NCBI GenBank assembly: GCA_903772945.1
Contig: CAICTM010000184.1
Location: 1-64,000 of the forward strand
Reading direction: 5' to 3'
DNA length: 64,000 bases
Origin: Seminavis robusta
Lineage: Eukaryota > Bacillariophyta > Bacillariophyceae > Naviculales > Naviculaceae
The notes under the pieces: model-generated
Seen by the model: the letters and a program-made list of their open reading frames with translations, nothing else
Told to the model about the DNA's origin: nothing
Database searches by the model: none
Shown here: one piece after another, positions 1-10,660 of the stretch
How positions within the stretch are numbered: position 1 is the first letter of the stretch
How the letters are laid out: every line of letters begins with the position of its first letter
Made by a program: the position numbers and the translations under genes

Positions 1-978
1 GAAAGGAGGCTTTCATTTCAAGGCTTGGAAAAGCTCCAGCTGGCAACTTCTTGATGCAGCTGCCCATCAACAAGTTCACATTGGTTGAAGTTGCTTTCAC
101 TCACCTGCTTGCACGGGACAAGCACGATTACTTTTTGACGGGTCGTGGCGGTTGAAGTGTTTGGGTGCGTTGTAGCTAGCTTGCTTTCCAGTATGCATAG
201 TAGATGTAGCCATGAATGTTTCATGGGAGTTGTTTGTGGTAACACGCTGTTTCATTCGTCAATTCAAATATCTAGAGTTGCATCTGAGTATGGATTTATC
301 AATTGCAGCAAAAAGTGAGAATACTAAATATTTTACTGGGATTGACATTGGCCTTCGCAATGATAAAAAGCTCTTCGGATTGAGGTACACACCGTTGGAA
401 TGACGTGATCCCTCCAGGGCTACGGCATAATATCATACGACTGTATTGCTCAGGAGGGCTCCAGTCACGCAGCCAGCCAGCATCGTGTGGCTGTTGGTGA
501 CCATCCAGACGAATAGCAAGACTGCCTCCACCAAGATCTCGGCTATGGGCGGGCGATACCCGTCAGCACTGTTGCTGTCCACAGCAAGCGGTACGCAGCA
601 CCACCCCGCAACCACCAACGCTTGCCGTGCATGTTAGACTAGCACACCAGCTAGCTACACAGATTTGACTTAGATACTGTTGGAACGAAAGTGGCACCCA
701 CCCGATAGCTCAATTTCACAATGACAAAGAAATACTGCTAGTATGTAAGTGTACTTTATATGCATGCATGCAAATGCAAGGGATTGTAGGATCGGCTTGG
801 AGGAGATCGGAAAGGACTGTTTTGGACGTTGGGCGTCAAAGGCGCGCACTAGGAATCACTGAATTGCATGCCATGCTACCACCGACTCTCCAGCACTTGG
901 AGTACAGCTTGCAGGCAAGAGTGACTGAGGGGAGGCTATCGTTTGGCTCTTCTTCTCTATGGGGTTGCATGCCACCAA
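1..978. other. Intergenic, no gene recognised
   Basis: The short open frames on both strands resemble no family and have no supporting splice structure. Only low-complexity palindromic tracts (a TGCATGCATGCA run near 760, CTAGCTA near 650) were noted. This is probably the 3' flank of the minus-strand gene that ends at 979. Confidence 0.5.
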
Positions 979-1572
979 TCATGCCGCGGGGGCAATCGAT
1001 TGGTGCTCGCCGGGGTCTTGGTTTACCAGATAGTTCCTCAGGTTGAGCATGAGTAGCCCGTCAAGCGCAGAGCGGACTCCGTTCGCATCACCGAGGGTGA
1101 AGCAAACATCCGCCAAATGGCTCAAGGAAGCAGATGATATCTGTAGCTTTTCGTCTTCGTAGGTGTCTGGAAGGACGCTCATGAGTTGCAGGCAATGGCT
1201 GTACAACATCCCTGCCTTTTGCAGGCACTGCTCTGGCTTGGCATCTGTAATGTAGGCATAGTAGTGAAACGCTACACCAAGATTGAACATGATTAATGAG
1301 CTGCATACCGTGTAGCTCTCGTAAGATCCAGGCGTTGCCGAATGGATCAGATAGGCGTGGCTCCAGTTGTCCTCAGAGAGTCGTCGTTCAAAGCGCACTG
1401 TACCTGTTCTTGGGGCGGCCATGCCCAACTTTTCAGTGGCGGAAGGGCTCAGGCTGTCACAAGCAGTGCGGAGGGAACTTAAGGCTTGCTTGAAGCACTT
1501 GGCGGCAGCATGGTGATAGCCAGAGGTGAGCAAAATAACTCCCTTGGTGTTTTGGTCGATGGCGGCTTGCAT
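979..1572 (-). CDS. TPR-like helical-repeat hypothetical protein
   Basis: A single-exon frame of 197 residues starts at the ATG whose complement lies at 1570-1572. The N-terminus (MQAAIDQNTKGVILLTSG) and the following segment with Ala/Phe at helix-packing positions resemble the first tetratricopeptide-type hairpin of a family of short diatom proteins. The later segments (FNLGVAFHYYAY, LSHLADVCFTLGD) look like further helical pairs. There are no membrane segments or targeting peptide. TPR-like proteins usually act as protein-binding scaffolds, and no partner or reaction can be inferred here. The family call rests on repeat rhythm, not on a catalytic motif. Downstream is the window edge. Upstream is about 2.4 kb without a convincing gene. 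Confidence 0.6.
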   Translation of the reverse strand: MQAAIDQNTKGVILLTSGYHHAAAKCFKQALSSLRTACDSLSPSATEKLGMAAPRTGTVRFERRLSEDNWSHAYLIHSATPGSYESYTVCSSLIMFNLGVAFHYYAYITDAKPEQCLQKAGMLYSHCLQLMSVLPDTYEDEKLQISSASLSHLADVCFTLGDANGVRSALDGLLMLNLRNYLVNQDPGEHQSIAPAA

Positions 1573-3955
1573 GATGTTCAGAGTTGTGTGAGTTTATTGT
1601 GTCGTTTCTGAAATATTGTGGGATGAACTCTTCTTTTCTTCCATCGGGCCAGTTGAAAGTTGGTTTTGGGAAGTCCAATGAAAGCGAATAATCACCTGTG
1701 GCGGTGGTAGTCGGGCAATCTTGGTCAGCGCCATCAAAACCCTGCAAGTTCACAAGGCGAATACAGGTGCCAAGCTGCCAATTCCTCTGTAGCCGGCTAC
1801 CATCTTCCAATTGGTGACGCTTGACACCCCAACGCACTCTATGCGAAGGCTGAAAATTGTTGAACTTTTTACGTGACTTTGTGGTCGAGTTGAGGAAGAC
1901 TGGGTCCTTGCGGATCCGAGCAGGTCATTCGGGCTTCTCACAAATGTCGCTACATTTTTAACAATGCCCTCAGTACAATCAGGTGTTCTCGTCATGTTCT
2001 CTTCTCTACTCCTCTAGTAGTTCTTTTCTTTTGTCTTCGGGACCATCCTATTGCTGTGGCTTCCCCGAAAGCCTCTGCTCTGTTCTTTCTCTTCCCTTCC
2101 GCCGACGTTTTCGGAGTTGATATTTTCGATGTTGATGGAGAACTTGAGCTCTTCGAGTACATGCGGTACCGAGTACCGAGTGTAAACCGGTAGTACCGGT
2201 ACCAGTACGGGGGGATGGAGAATGCCTAATGCCTGTGGTACCCACCAATGTTATCAGTGATGGTTTCGCCTGACAACAACTGTTGCCAACCACTGTTGCC
2301 CAAGACATTGGGGCCATTGTTACCACTGTCTACAACAGTTACTGTTTTCCACTATCTCTAACGCTGTTTTCCAGTATTGCCATTTTCATACCGGTATCTG
2401 TTCCAGCCGTTGTCTACAACTGCAAAAGCACTGTTTACCACTGCCTACTAGGGTTGTGGTGGCTCTGATTGGGGATGATGGAGCCGATTTTCTCCATCCC
2501 CCGGAGTAGTTTTGTTTTCAGCATTGGAGTTCCCATGATGTGTTGACTCAATGGCTGTGGCGGCTGTGTTCCAGAGAACCTATTTTGGAGAGAAAGAAAG
2601 AAATATCCTTAGCGGAACAGAATGACGACGGCTCTTTGCTTCGCATAGCGGTACGGTAGGATGGCCAGCTCTGTCCATTGTTCGCATCGGAATCAGATTC
2701 TGTGTCGGCCCTGTAGGCTCACCCAAAAACTTTTAGCCTAGCCCTGTAGGCTCACCCAACCACTTAGCCCAGGATACAGCAGTAGCGGCATCTACGAAGC
2801 TCCCATCCGCACATCCGCACCTACAAGAGCTTTGGTAGATTGATTTAGATTCACGCGGACGCTGAAGCTCGATATTGCGTTTCAAGTGCAGCATCTCAGA
2901 AAACAGAAACAATACAAGCTAGAAGTCTTGCAGTTCGCAGGGCAATTTCCTGCCCCTGGAGACTGTTATTTGTGGCAACCAACCGCAAGAGTTGCCAACC
3001 TAGTGTTCACATTTTGCAGCCATGCCAGCTGACCTTGCAGAAACAAAGACCTCGGTCCTTATGATGGGATGTGCGTGGTCTTGCCTGGTCTCCTTTGCGA
3101 ACCATTGTTTTCTCTCACAAAACTGATACTGCCACCAACCAAGCTGCCACCATCATCGACGAGACCAGTACAGTACGCTGCTGTAGCCAGTAGCTCCCCA
3201 AGAGCACACAAAGAAGCATCAGAATTGATATGTCATTTCTGCTTCGTTTTCTTGATGATAAACTAACTAACTGTGAAGGGTATCTTTTCCTGGTTCCTTG
3301 AAAGACCAAACCCGCACTGGTAGGCCCCGTACGTTGGCAAGTAGAGATTCCTATTAGCCTGTCCTCTTCAGTGTCCTGGATCCTGAATGGGAACTGAAAC
3401 CGCCTGGAGTCGGGTGTGTCGTCCTTGTTTGCTGGTGAGCTGGTTTGCGAGATGGTAAAGACTTGCTTGCTCCCCGGTGCCAGGTGGATTACTTGTTGAA
3501 TGGGAATGATCAATACAGCCCAACCGAGCAATCGTCAAGATACTAGCTAGCTAGTAACTGGTACCGAATCGGATCGGATCATTTGAATCCAAACCAGCAC
3601 AGCGGAAACATCCAGATCTTGAATTCAATCAACAGAAGATCCTCCATTCAAGAGTCCAAGTTTCTTCCCAAGAGAGCAGGCAAAAATCTTGACCGGGAGT
3701 GGGGCCGTTGCAGAGGCAACGACGGTCCCTTGGACATGTTCTTTTGGAGCCCAGCTTGTCCTCATCGTTGCCGCTTCGTCGCTCGCCAACAGCTATCGCC
3801 CCTCTTCTGATCGGATACAGCTTGGAAGATCCATTGTCGAATCAAGAATCCAGTTTGCGGTTACCGATACGACTTTTCATTGTGGGTTGTCGTCTTACAC
3901 GCCTTAGTCTTGGCGCGGTTTGGGCTTCGTTTCAATGCCCATGCAGTTCAGCCAT
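1573..3955. other. Long gene-poor interval
   Basis: No frame here has recognisable homology or exon structure. The overlapping frames between 3115 and 3965 contradict one another. The stretch 2270-2450 is unusually rich in ACTGTT/AACAGT words, giving many short imperfect palindromes. A 33-bp repeat lies at 2708-2773. The TACCGGTA palindrome occurs at 2194-2201. Confidence 0.5.
2708..2773. repeat. 33-bp imperfect direct repeat, two units
   Basis: Two adjacent units start at 2708 and 2741 with the same 19-base opening GCCCTGTAGGCTCACCCAA, then diverge slightly. No function is evident. Confidence 0.8.
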
Positions 3956-6062
3956 CTATACTTGAACATCGTCAAGCAGCAATGCCTGCGTCATTCGTTC
4001 CACTTGCTTTTCGTCATGAGATATCCAAAGAACACTCAATCCACCGTCATCATGTTCGTCTGTGGAAGGTCCTTGTCGCTGTCGTAGCAACTGTTTGACA
4101 ATGGATTGTTCTACTGCCTGTTTGGATTCACCATCGAGGGCGCTCGTCGATTCGTCCACCAACAAGACAAGCGGGCGGGATGCCATGGCAATAGCCAGGG
4201 TAACCCGCTGTGCTTCTCCTCCCGACAACTGCGACCATTCCTGGTCCAAGAAAGTATCGGCAGGATGCAATCTCCATTCCTCAAGAAGCTCTCGCGTGGT
4301 GAGTATCATCTTGTCAGCAGTGGGAGGGCAATCCTGGTGCTCCATGTGACAAGACTGACGTTGTTGCTTCCAGGATCGAAACGAGGCGATCCGATGAATG
4401 AATTCACGCGGCGTCCCGGGCATTTGGACCTTGCTTTGAGGCACATACCGGACTTGACGTCTCCATGCGCCGGTGTATGACGCCCCATTGAATGTTGATG
4501 CTGATCCCAGCCAAGTCCGGACAAGACCATCATGGATGTCCCAGACACTTCATTATCTGCAGGAGTCAGTCCAGCAACGATGCGTACAAGCTGACTCTTG
4601 CCCGATCCTGATACACCTTTCACAAACACCAAATCACCGGCGTGAACATCTATAGTAATGTTCTCAAAGAGGACTCGATGCTGAATGGATCTTCGAATCC
4701 CTCCAAGTTCGAGCAGCGGCGTAGATTGTTGTAGCCCCTTTAAGACCTGAACTTCAATGGTGCCTTTCGTCGTCATGGCCTCCTTGATGGATGAAGCTGG
4801 TAAAGTGTCTGTCAATCCATCGTCTCCACGGAACCCAAGAATGGCCAAGAGTGCTGTCACCAAACCAAGCACAGCCGAGAGCTTGTCTTTGTTTGATTTC
4901 TTGGGTACGAATCGATCTGCCACGAGCATGTGTGTTTTTGTATCGACTCCTACATACAAGGCGCAGTAGAGAGTTTGCAGTAGAATGACCCCGACCGTAC
5001 AAACGGCGATCAAGTAGAGAATCAAGAGTTGGTATCGAGCCGCCTGGACTGTTGTGGTGCCTCCAAGCAATTGGCCTGGAATGCGTGTTTGCGTGTGTGG
5101 ACGAGCAAGTGCAAGTACCAAGTGCAAAACAAAGTTAGATACAGATGTCCAGAAACAAGTTTCTCGTGTATTTTGCTAAAGTACAGCAACTGACCTGTCA
5201 TCATGCCTTTTGAGTGGACGAGCCGGTGACAAAACCGAAAAGAGTTAGACAAAACAACTTAACTGAGTTTATCATGTGTCTTGATATCACCCTTACCTGG
5301 GATGGAGATGATTCCCGTGACCCTCAGCATCGTCAACACAGGTGTGGCCCCTGCCAAGATTGCCTCGGCCAAGAGCCGTTGTAATGCTTCAAAGGGTGTG
5401 GCTCCAAATGCCAGCATCAGTTCCAATTCTGCCGATTCCTCGACGAATGCTCTGGAGATAGCATTGATACTGAGAGTAATACCGTTGATGGAGTTTCCCA
5501 GCAACATTCCAACGACGGGGATCACGTAGCGAGGAGTGTGCCAGGGTTGCAAGTGCAAGACGACTTTGAAGGTGAATGCTGCCACCAAGGATATCGTGGC
5601 TAGCAGTGACATCAAAATGGCTTGGAATTGACCTGGAAAGGCATATTGGGCTCGTGACGAAACTTCTTGTGCTGCCAGGACAATCATCATGGTCGAATAT
5701 GCAATCACCACAATTGCATGTTTCTGGCCCCACGTAAAGATTGGATACAATATCGTCCCCAACAGGGAAAGCTGGAGCAAGGAACGAAGAGCACCGACCA
5801 CAATAGACTGCGACATGTCCGTCAATTCCAAGTACGCGCAGACGACTGCCACGGCCAGCAGAGGAGCTGTTGCCAACATCAGAGAAGAATAAGATATGTC
5901 AACAGGCCCGTCCCCATGGTCGCCGTCGTCGTCATGGGAGAGTATCTTGGAGGACTCGGGCGAAGCCATGGTTGGATTTGGCTCTTCTAAGGACTGTAGT
6001 AGATCATCGTCCTTCTTGCTAGAAGGGTATCGACGGCGGAGGTTGTTGGTTGTAGCAGACAT
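3956..6062 (-). CDS. Fused FetB-like permease and FetA-like ABC ATPase
   Basis: This gene joins a UPF0014 permease to an ABC ATPase, the two halves of the bacterial FetA/FetB putative metal exporter (plant relatives are ALS3/STAR2 and STAR1). Exons: 6062-5297, 5195-5206 (12 nt) and 5075-3956. Introns of 90 and 119 nt have GT-AG ends. Spliced, the conserved permease segment reads GIISIPGMMTGQLLGG around residues 250-265. About seven hydrophobic segments run from residue 60 to 285. A Walker A motif (GVSGSGKS) is near residue 413, followed by a Q-loop (YVPQSK), a signature (LSGGEAQR) and a Walker B (LVLLVDEST). The exon sum is 3n+2. The frame changes just before WRRQVRYVPQ, near 4465, consistent with loss of one base, so the ATPase is either broken or the assembly is wrong there. 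Permease and Walker A share one continuous frame, so the fusion itself is directly seen. Confidence 0.85.
5195..5206 (-). other. 12-nt micro-exon of the fetB-fetA gene
   Basis: On the minus strand the exon GCATGATGACAG is bounded by AG (complement of 5207-5208) and GT (complement of 5193-5194). It supplies Met-Met-Thr and completes two glycine codons. It restores the family motif between IPG and GQLLGG and keeps phase 1 on both sides. Without it the permease motif would be missing four residues. Confidence 0.85.
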
Positions 6063-6564
6063 CTACTTATACTCCGAAACTATGAGCCTCTTGTTGACAC
6101 ATATGTTTGCCTCCTTGGCTTCTCTGCTGCTTCTTTGATGAGTCTCCTGATGAGGTCGCGCTGTCGCAGTAGATCTTTGGTATCTTTCTCATTCCAGAGG
6201 CCAGCCAAGCTGCTGGACATCATACCGGTACAGTCTCCAGACCTCCCAGCGGTTGCTGCTGGAAGGAAAGCTTCCAACTCCTCACCGGCAGCCAGCTAGG
6301 TTGAAGCAAAAGGGTGGGATCGATGCACCGTAAACACCGTGCTACAAACCTATGAGTGATCTTGAAAAGTCTAGCCAGAGTCAAGTCATTTCTTGCATCA
6401 TTGTCAATCAAATTCTCACACTTCAATCGATTTGGCGCACGCTAGAAAGGACCACAACAAAAAACAATAGGCAATGGCACGGATCATTGGCTGGAAGGAA
6501 ATTACTACACAATAGTACTCTATCATCACTCAGTTTTGCCCTTGCTGCCCGTCTCCAACAGTCA
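6063..6564. other. Intergenic, nothing recognised
   Basis: This lies between the 5' end of the transporter gene and the 3' end of the dehydrogenase gene, both on the minus strand. It should hold the transporter promoter. No motif was clear enough to call. Confidence 0.5.
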
Positions 6565-7644
6565 CTACGACGAGAAAAGCTCCGGATGGGCTTGGCGAGT
6601 TTCCTTGGCAACGCGAATGACAGCATCTTCCCATTTTTCCTGAGGTTGATAGTCCAACAATTCTTTTGCTAATGAATTGTCAAATGTCATTTCCTTGGTG
6701 CAAAGTTCCATGACCAAGTCAAAAGGTAATCCCGGGGTGGACTCTTCATTGGGGGCATGGAACAGCCCCTTGACTGTTTCCTTGGCGCGATATCCATGTG
6801 CCATGGCAACCGCAACAGAGGCAGGCAATTTGACCACTTTCCAGCCCAATTCCTGGGCAAACAACTCTATTGTTCCAGGGACCGTGGCGGCTTGATCATT
6901 CTTACTCTTGGTGGTAAAAATGGCTTTTCCACCGACGGCACTATCCGTGGCATCCATCTTGTCCGAAGCCGATCGAAAAGCGACAGCCAAATCACGTGCC
7001 GACACGGTGTCAATCAATCTAGGAAATTGGATGGAAATGACTTGGCCGGGTCGTTCCAAAATGTGTCGCGTGGCGTAATCTCCCGGTCCCGCCATGACCG
7101 AACCCAAACGGAGTGAACACGTCTGCAAATTATTGCTGTTGTTTGCCTGTAATACCAATTCTTCTCCTTGTCGTTTGGTCCTGTCATATGCCAACTGGTA
7201 GGTGCCCCAGTCCGGCAGAGGCACTTGTTCCGTTTCTTCCTTGTGCTCTATAAGGTGGTTCGTGACGGCCATGGACGACGCATAGACTAGTTTGGGCACT
7301 CCAACCGTTTGACACGCTGTAATCAGAGTTTGGACTCCTTCCACGTTGGTGCGACGCATGGCAGCCGCAGATCCCTTCAATACATCGGGCGTGACCAGGG
7401 AGTAGACGGTTTCGGCATTTTTCAAGGCGTCGTGTAGCATATCAGTAGTATTGCTGGCAGAAAGATCGCAGTGGGCATACTCAATCGAAGTGGGATGAAC
7501 CAGACGACTGGTGGCAGCTTGAGCCGATGGGGCCAAATCCAGGACCCGCACTTGTTTGCCGTGGGCCAGCAATTGATGCTGCAGACATCGTCCCATGCCA
7601 CCCAGACCGCCCACTATCACATGCACTCCTTGAGACGTCGCCAT
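6565..7644 (-). CDS. Extended SDR / 3-beta-HSD-type NAD(P)-dependent epimerase or dehydrogenase
   Basis: A single-exon protein of 359 residues. The N-terminal Rossmann glycine motif (VIVGGLGGMGRCL) is followed by an acidic residue after the second beta strand (VLDLAPS). A YSLVTPD-containing strand, a serine-bearing SSMAV segment and a YDRTK motif (Tyr-x3-Lys active site) complete an extended short-chain dehydrogenase. The layout fits the 3-beta-hydroxysteroid dehydrogenase / sterol 4-alpha-carboxylate decarboxylase branch, but the substrate cannot be read from the sequence. The start is the ATG at 7644 (MATSQG), directly before the Rossmann strand. The frame stays open upstream to 7887, but that stretch lacks family similarity and overlaps the end of the neighbouring transposon. 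No signal peptide or membrane anchor is obvious, so the protein is probably cytosolic. Confidence 0.8.
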   Translation of the reverse strand: MATSQGVHVIVGGLGGMGRCLQHQLLAHGKQVRVLDLAPSAQAATSRLVHPTSIEYAHCDLSASNTTDMLHDALKNAETVYSLVTPDVLKGSAAAMRRTNVEGVQTLITACQTVGVPKLVYASSMAVTNHLIEHKEETEQVPLPDWGTYQLAYDRTKRQGEELVLQANNSNNLQTCSLRLGSVMAGPGDYATRHILERPGQVISIQFPRLIDTVSARDLAVAFRSASDKMDATDSAVGGKAIFTTKSKNDQAATVPGTIELFAQELGWKVVKLPASVAVAMAHGYRAKETVKGLFHAPNEESTPGLPFDLVMELCTKEMTFDNSLAKELLDYQPQEKWEDAVIRVAKETRQAHPELFSS

Positions 7645-7852
7645 GATTTCGTACTTTATAACAACCAACTCAAAAGCAACTAAATGCTGTCTTCTACCGG
7701 TGTTCTGGAGTAGTAGATACCAGGTAATAGCTATCCCAACCCTGCTCACAAACTTGTCATCATTGATCATGCGGCATTCATGCGATCTGGCTGGATGGGT
7801 TGACAGCGGCATTAGCCGCTGTGACGTGGCATACAAGCCCGTTGCTCTCCAG

Positions 7853-7919
7853 CACGCCCTCCCCACTTTTTTCAATATGCCGGGCAACCCTCCAGAATTT
7901 TGAACCCCCCGCCCAGGAT
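7853..7919. repeat. Left terminal inverted repeat of the Merlin-like element
   Basis: Reverse-complement match to 13007-13073, 52 of 67 positions identical without gaps. The outermost seven bases (CACGCCC) and an internal block GCCGGGCAACC are among the best conserved parts. Confidence 0.85.
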
Positions 7920-7966
7920 GGACATCACTATATAAACCTACTGTACTTTTTATTCCCTGAAAAGCA

Positions 7967-8174
7967 CTACTTTTACCACACTATTCTTTTACGCGACCAA
8001 CTAGATGACCGCACCGTACTCTTCTTCTCTTCTTCTTTTTTCCTACTCACTTTTTAATCTCTTTTTTTTTCTACTTTTACCACACTATTCTTTTACGCGA
8101 CCAACTAGATGACCGCACCGTACTCTTCTTCTCTTCTTCTTTTTTCCTACTCACTTTTTAATCTCTTTTTTTTT
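7967..8174. repeat. Perfect 104-bp tandem duplication
   Basis: Positions 7967-8070 and 8071-8174 are identical, each ending in a run of nine T. The unit is pyrimidine-rich and lies inside the left end of the transposon, downstream of the accessory gene. Zero divergence points to a very recent event or an assembly duplication. Confidence 0.95.
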
Positions 8175-8478
8175 CACGATTTTCAAACACCACAGCTGCC
8201 ATTTGGCAACACAAATACTCTCTTCTCTTTTACTCCATATAGAGGTCAATAAGGCTGGCAATAACAGCAGCCACACAGTTTTCCACTACCAAGCCAACAG
8301 TATTCTCACAGGAGACGCAGCATCTTCCTGTTTCGCCGCCTTGACATCCACAAAGAAGTAGAGCAGAGTTTTGTCCTGGGCCAAGGTGCTTTTCGCCATG
8401 GCCACCAGCAGTTTCAAAGCCGGGACTTTCATTGCTTGGATGAGTCGGCGCTTACTGCATCTCTCGCTGGCGTGAGCC

Positions 8479-10082
8479 TCAATGCAGGAATCCTGTATCT
8501 GGCTGGTTCTTCTGACCTTCGGACAAGGCAGAGTGGATACCGGCAACACCAGCAGTGCCATTGGCTCTGGCAAGAAACACGCTATCAGAGCCCCAGTATT
8601 CAGGGAAGTCTCCCACTTTTCTTGTGGGACCATCAGATTTAGAGCGACGAGGCTTTGTCTTCTTCTTTTTCTTCTTCTTCTCCTCGTCGGCCAGCATCTT
8701 TCGCGCTTTTGATTCAGCCTCTTTCTTTTTCCACTCTTTCTTTTTGGCGTGAAGGTAGTTGTGGGGTGCTTTGTTCTCTTTTGAGGCACCGTTGTAGGTA
8801 GGGGCTTTACTGTAAATAGCAAATCTGTCTTTCAACTTGGAACCAGCCTCACGCAGGCGTCTAGACTCTCTGATTTTGCCAAGGTAGACCTGCCTGCCAT
8901 AAGCCCCGAGCTTGTCAAACCTTTCTTGCTCTTCTTCTGTCAGCTCTATGGACTCGTCTGATTCTGAGTCGCTCTCACTCTCACTAGAGGAGGAAGCGGT
9001 ATCCGCCTGGACAGGACGTTTTGACATGCGTCTAGTCCTTCCGGCAGGCTTCAAGTTACAGGCCATTGTTGGAGCAACACGGGCAGTAAGATGATTGACA
9101 TTCGCAGAAGACAGGTTCTTCATGGCAGGCGGCACACCATGGCAGTCCACATTCACAACATTCTTGGCAGTAGTCCTGGAGACAACAGCAGCACTCTCTG
9201 CAGTACGGCCAAGCGTCTGGTGTCTCGCAGCATCTAAAAAAGAGCATCCTTCGGGTGGAGGAGGCTTCGGCATGCAGTTCTCTTCCATCATAGCCCTCGC
9301 TGCAGCTCTGGATTGTTTCTTGATGGCCTCGAGGTGAGAGTCCCTGTATTCTGGTCCAGAGGCAATAAGGGTATTACCGACTTTGTAGTACACCGTTTCT
9401 TCTTCTTTTTTGACTGTCACTCCTGACTTCACGGCCTCGGGTTTTCGATCGTCCTGGAAAGAAGGCATCTTGTTGTCTTCGGTTTCTGCGTCACTGTCAC
9501 TATCACTATCGATGGAGAGGATAACAGCGTCTTGTGGAATGGGCTTCTTCACACGTGCCCCTTTTCGAAAGGCAGTTCCGTTCTGTACATATCCGTCACC
9601 CTGAGGGACCGATGAACGCTTGGATGGGGGACTGGAGGATGCGGTAGAAGCGGGGGAAACACCAGTTGGTTCTCTGGGTGGAAGCTTTCTTTTTGGATCG
9701 CTCGATACCCCCTTTTTGACTGCTTTTTCACCGCTAATCTTCGGCTGGGTCTTTCTGTTATCGCCAACACCTTGTGGGATGCAGTGTTCCAGCACAGCGT
9801 CCGAAAAACGGGTGCTCTTCATGGGCGACTAAATAGACAGAAAAGAACGCAGATGGATTGGTCCGGTCAGGGAAATAAGGCAGGTTGCAGGAGGCAAAAT
9901 AGGAAACTTACTGTAAGGATGCCAGTCGGCGACTGGTACTCTCCCTTCAAGAAAGAAGCAGGTGGACTTTCCTTCTCCTTGTGTTCGCAGGATTCGAGGT
10001 ACTCTGCGATCAACTCATCGGCAGCTTCGATGGCCTCTATTGGTAGATCATCAAAGACGTCTCTCTCCGGTGGGTCCGGCAT
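8479..10082 (-). CDS. Transposon accessory gene, disordered charged protein of unknown function
   Basis: Two exons, 10082-9912 and 9828-8479, are joined across an 83-nt GT-AG intron in phase 0, giving 506 residues. The first exon opens MPDPPERDVFDDLPIEAIEA. The second carries basic Ser/Pro-rich sequence, two acidic Ser-Asp tracts (SIDSDSDSDAE; SSSESESDSESDES), a helical stretch (EERFDKLGAYGRQVYLGKIR), a long Lys-rich segment that looks nuclear-localising, and a short hydrophobic tail. No catalytic motif was recognised. It lies between the element's inverted repeats and is divergent from the transposase, so it is probably a cargo or transposition partner. A cysteine-rich reading frame overlaps residues about 255-315 (9056-9247). 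A further plausible coding stretch in another frame lies at about 8286-8480, so the 3' structure may be incomplete. Confidence 0.65.
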
Positions 10083-10660
10083 GGTGGAATGGGAAAACTC
10101 TGCGTATGATCTACCTTTTTTTATAGGACAGTTGTTGCAAAGAGAGAGGAGAAGATGAGTGCTTTCTATTGATTTACTGGTCTACTTTTATGGAAGAATG
10201 TGCGGGGACAGCCAGAAATGACATTCATTTCGAAAACAAAAATGAGGCGACACTTTTGCATCTGCCGCCAATCAACCGAAATGGGTCCAGTCATTGGGGG
10301 AGCGTGTGACGGCAATGAGGCATGGTACATAGAGAGAGTCCGGCATGCCAGGTTCTATCTACTTTAATGTCTGGTTTTCAATATGAGCATTGTTAGCGGG
10401 CATGGCATCCTTTTTCCAGCCAGGAATTGCGTAAAGAGAGAGCCAGTGCTGCCTAAGTGACAGCCGATAGGGGGGCGCTGGCAAGAGCACGTACTCCACT
10501 GTGACTGTAAGAGCCACGCGTTTTTTGAAGGTCATTTTTGAAGCCTGTGTGAAAGTGCTTTTTCAGCAGTCCATATCTTCTATCGCAGAACCAGCCAGAC
10601 AAGCGATAGGTTCGGCAGCAGCCAGCAGAATACCACGGTCCTCCTTTCTTGACTGCAGGT
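10083..10660. promoter_or_regulatory. Divergent intergenic region of the transposon
   Basis: About 580 bp separate the start codons of the accessory gene and the transposase, so both promoters must lie here. No TATA box or repeated operator-like word was clear. The call is positional only. Confidence 0.45.

Noticed and set aside
3583-3965. Overlapping plus-strand frames as a small gene
   Set aside because: Three frames overlap with no similarity, no intron signals and no preferred frame.
4470-4560. Small GT-AG intron to explain the ATPase frame change
   Set aside because: Candidates of 62 or 86 nt give the right phase but delete the strand between Walker A and the Q-loop that the family needs. 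One lost base explains the data better.
7645-7887. N-terminal extension of the dehydrogenase by 81 codons
   Set aside because: The frame is open, but the stretch has no family similarity and runs into the transposon's terminal repeat. The ATG at 7644 sits directly before the Rossmann motif.
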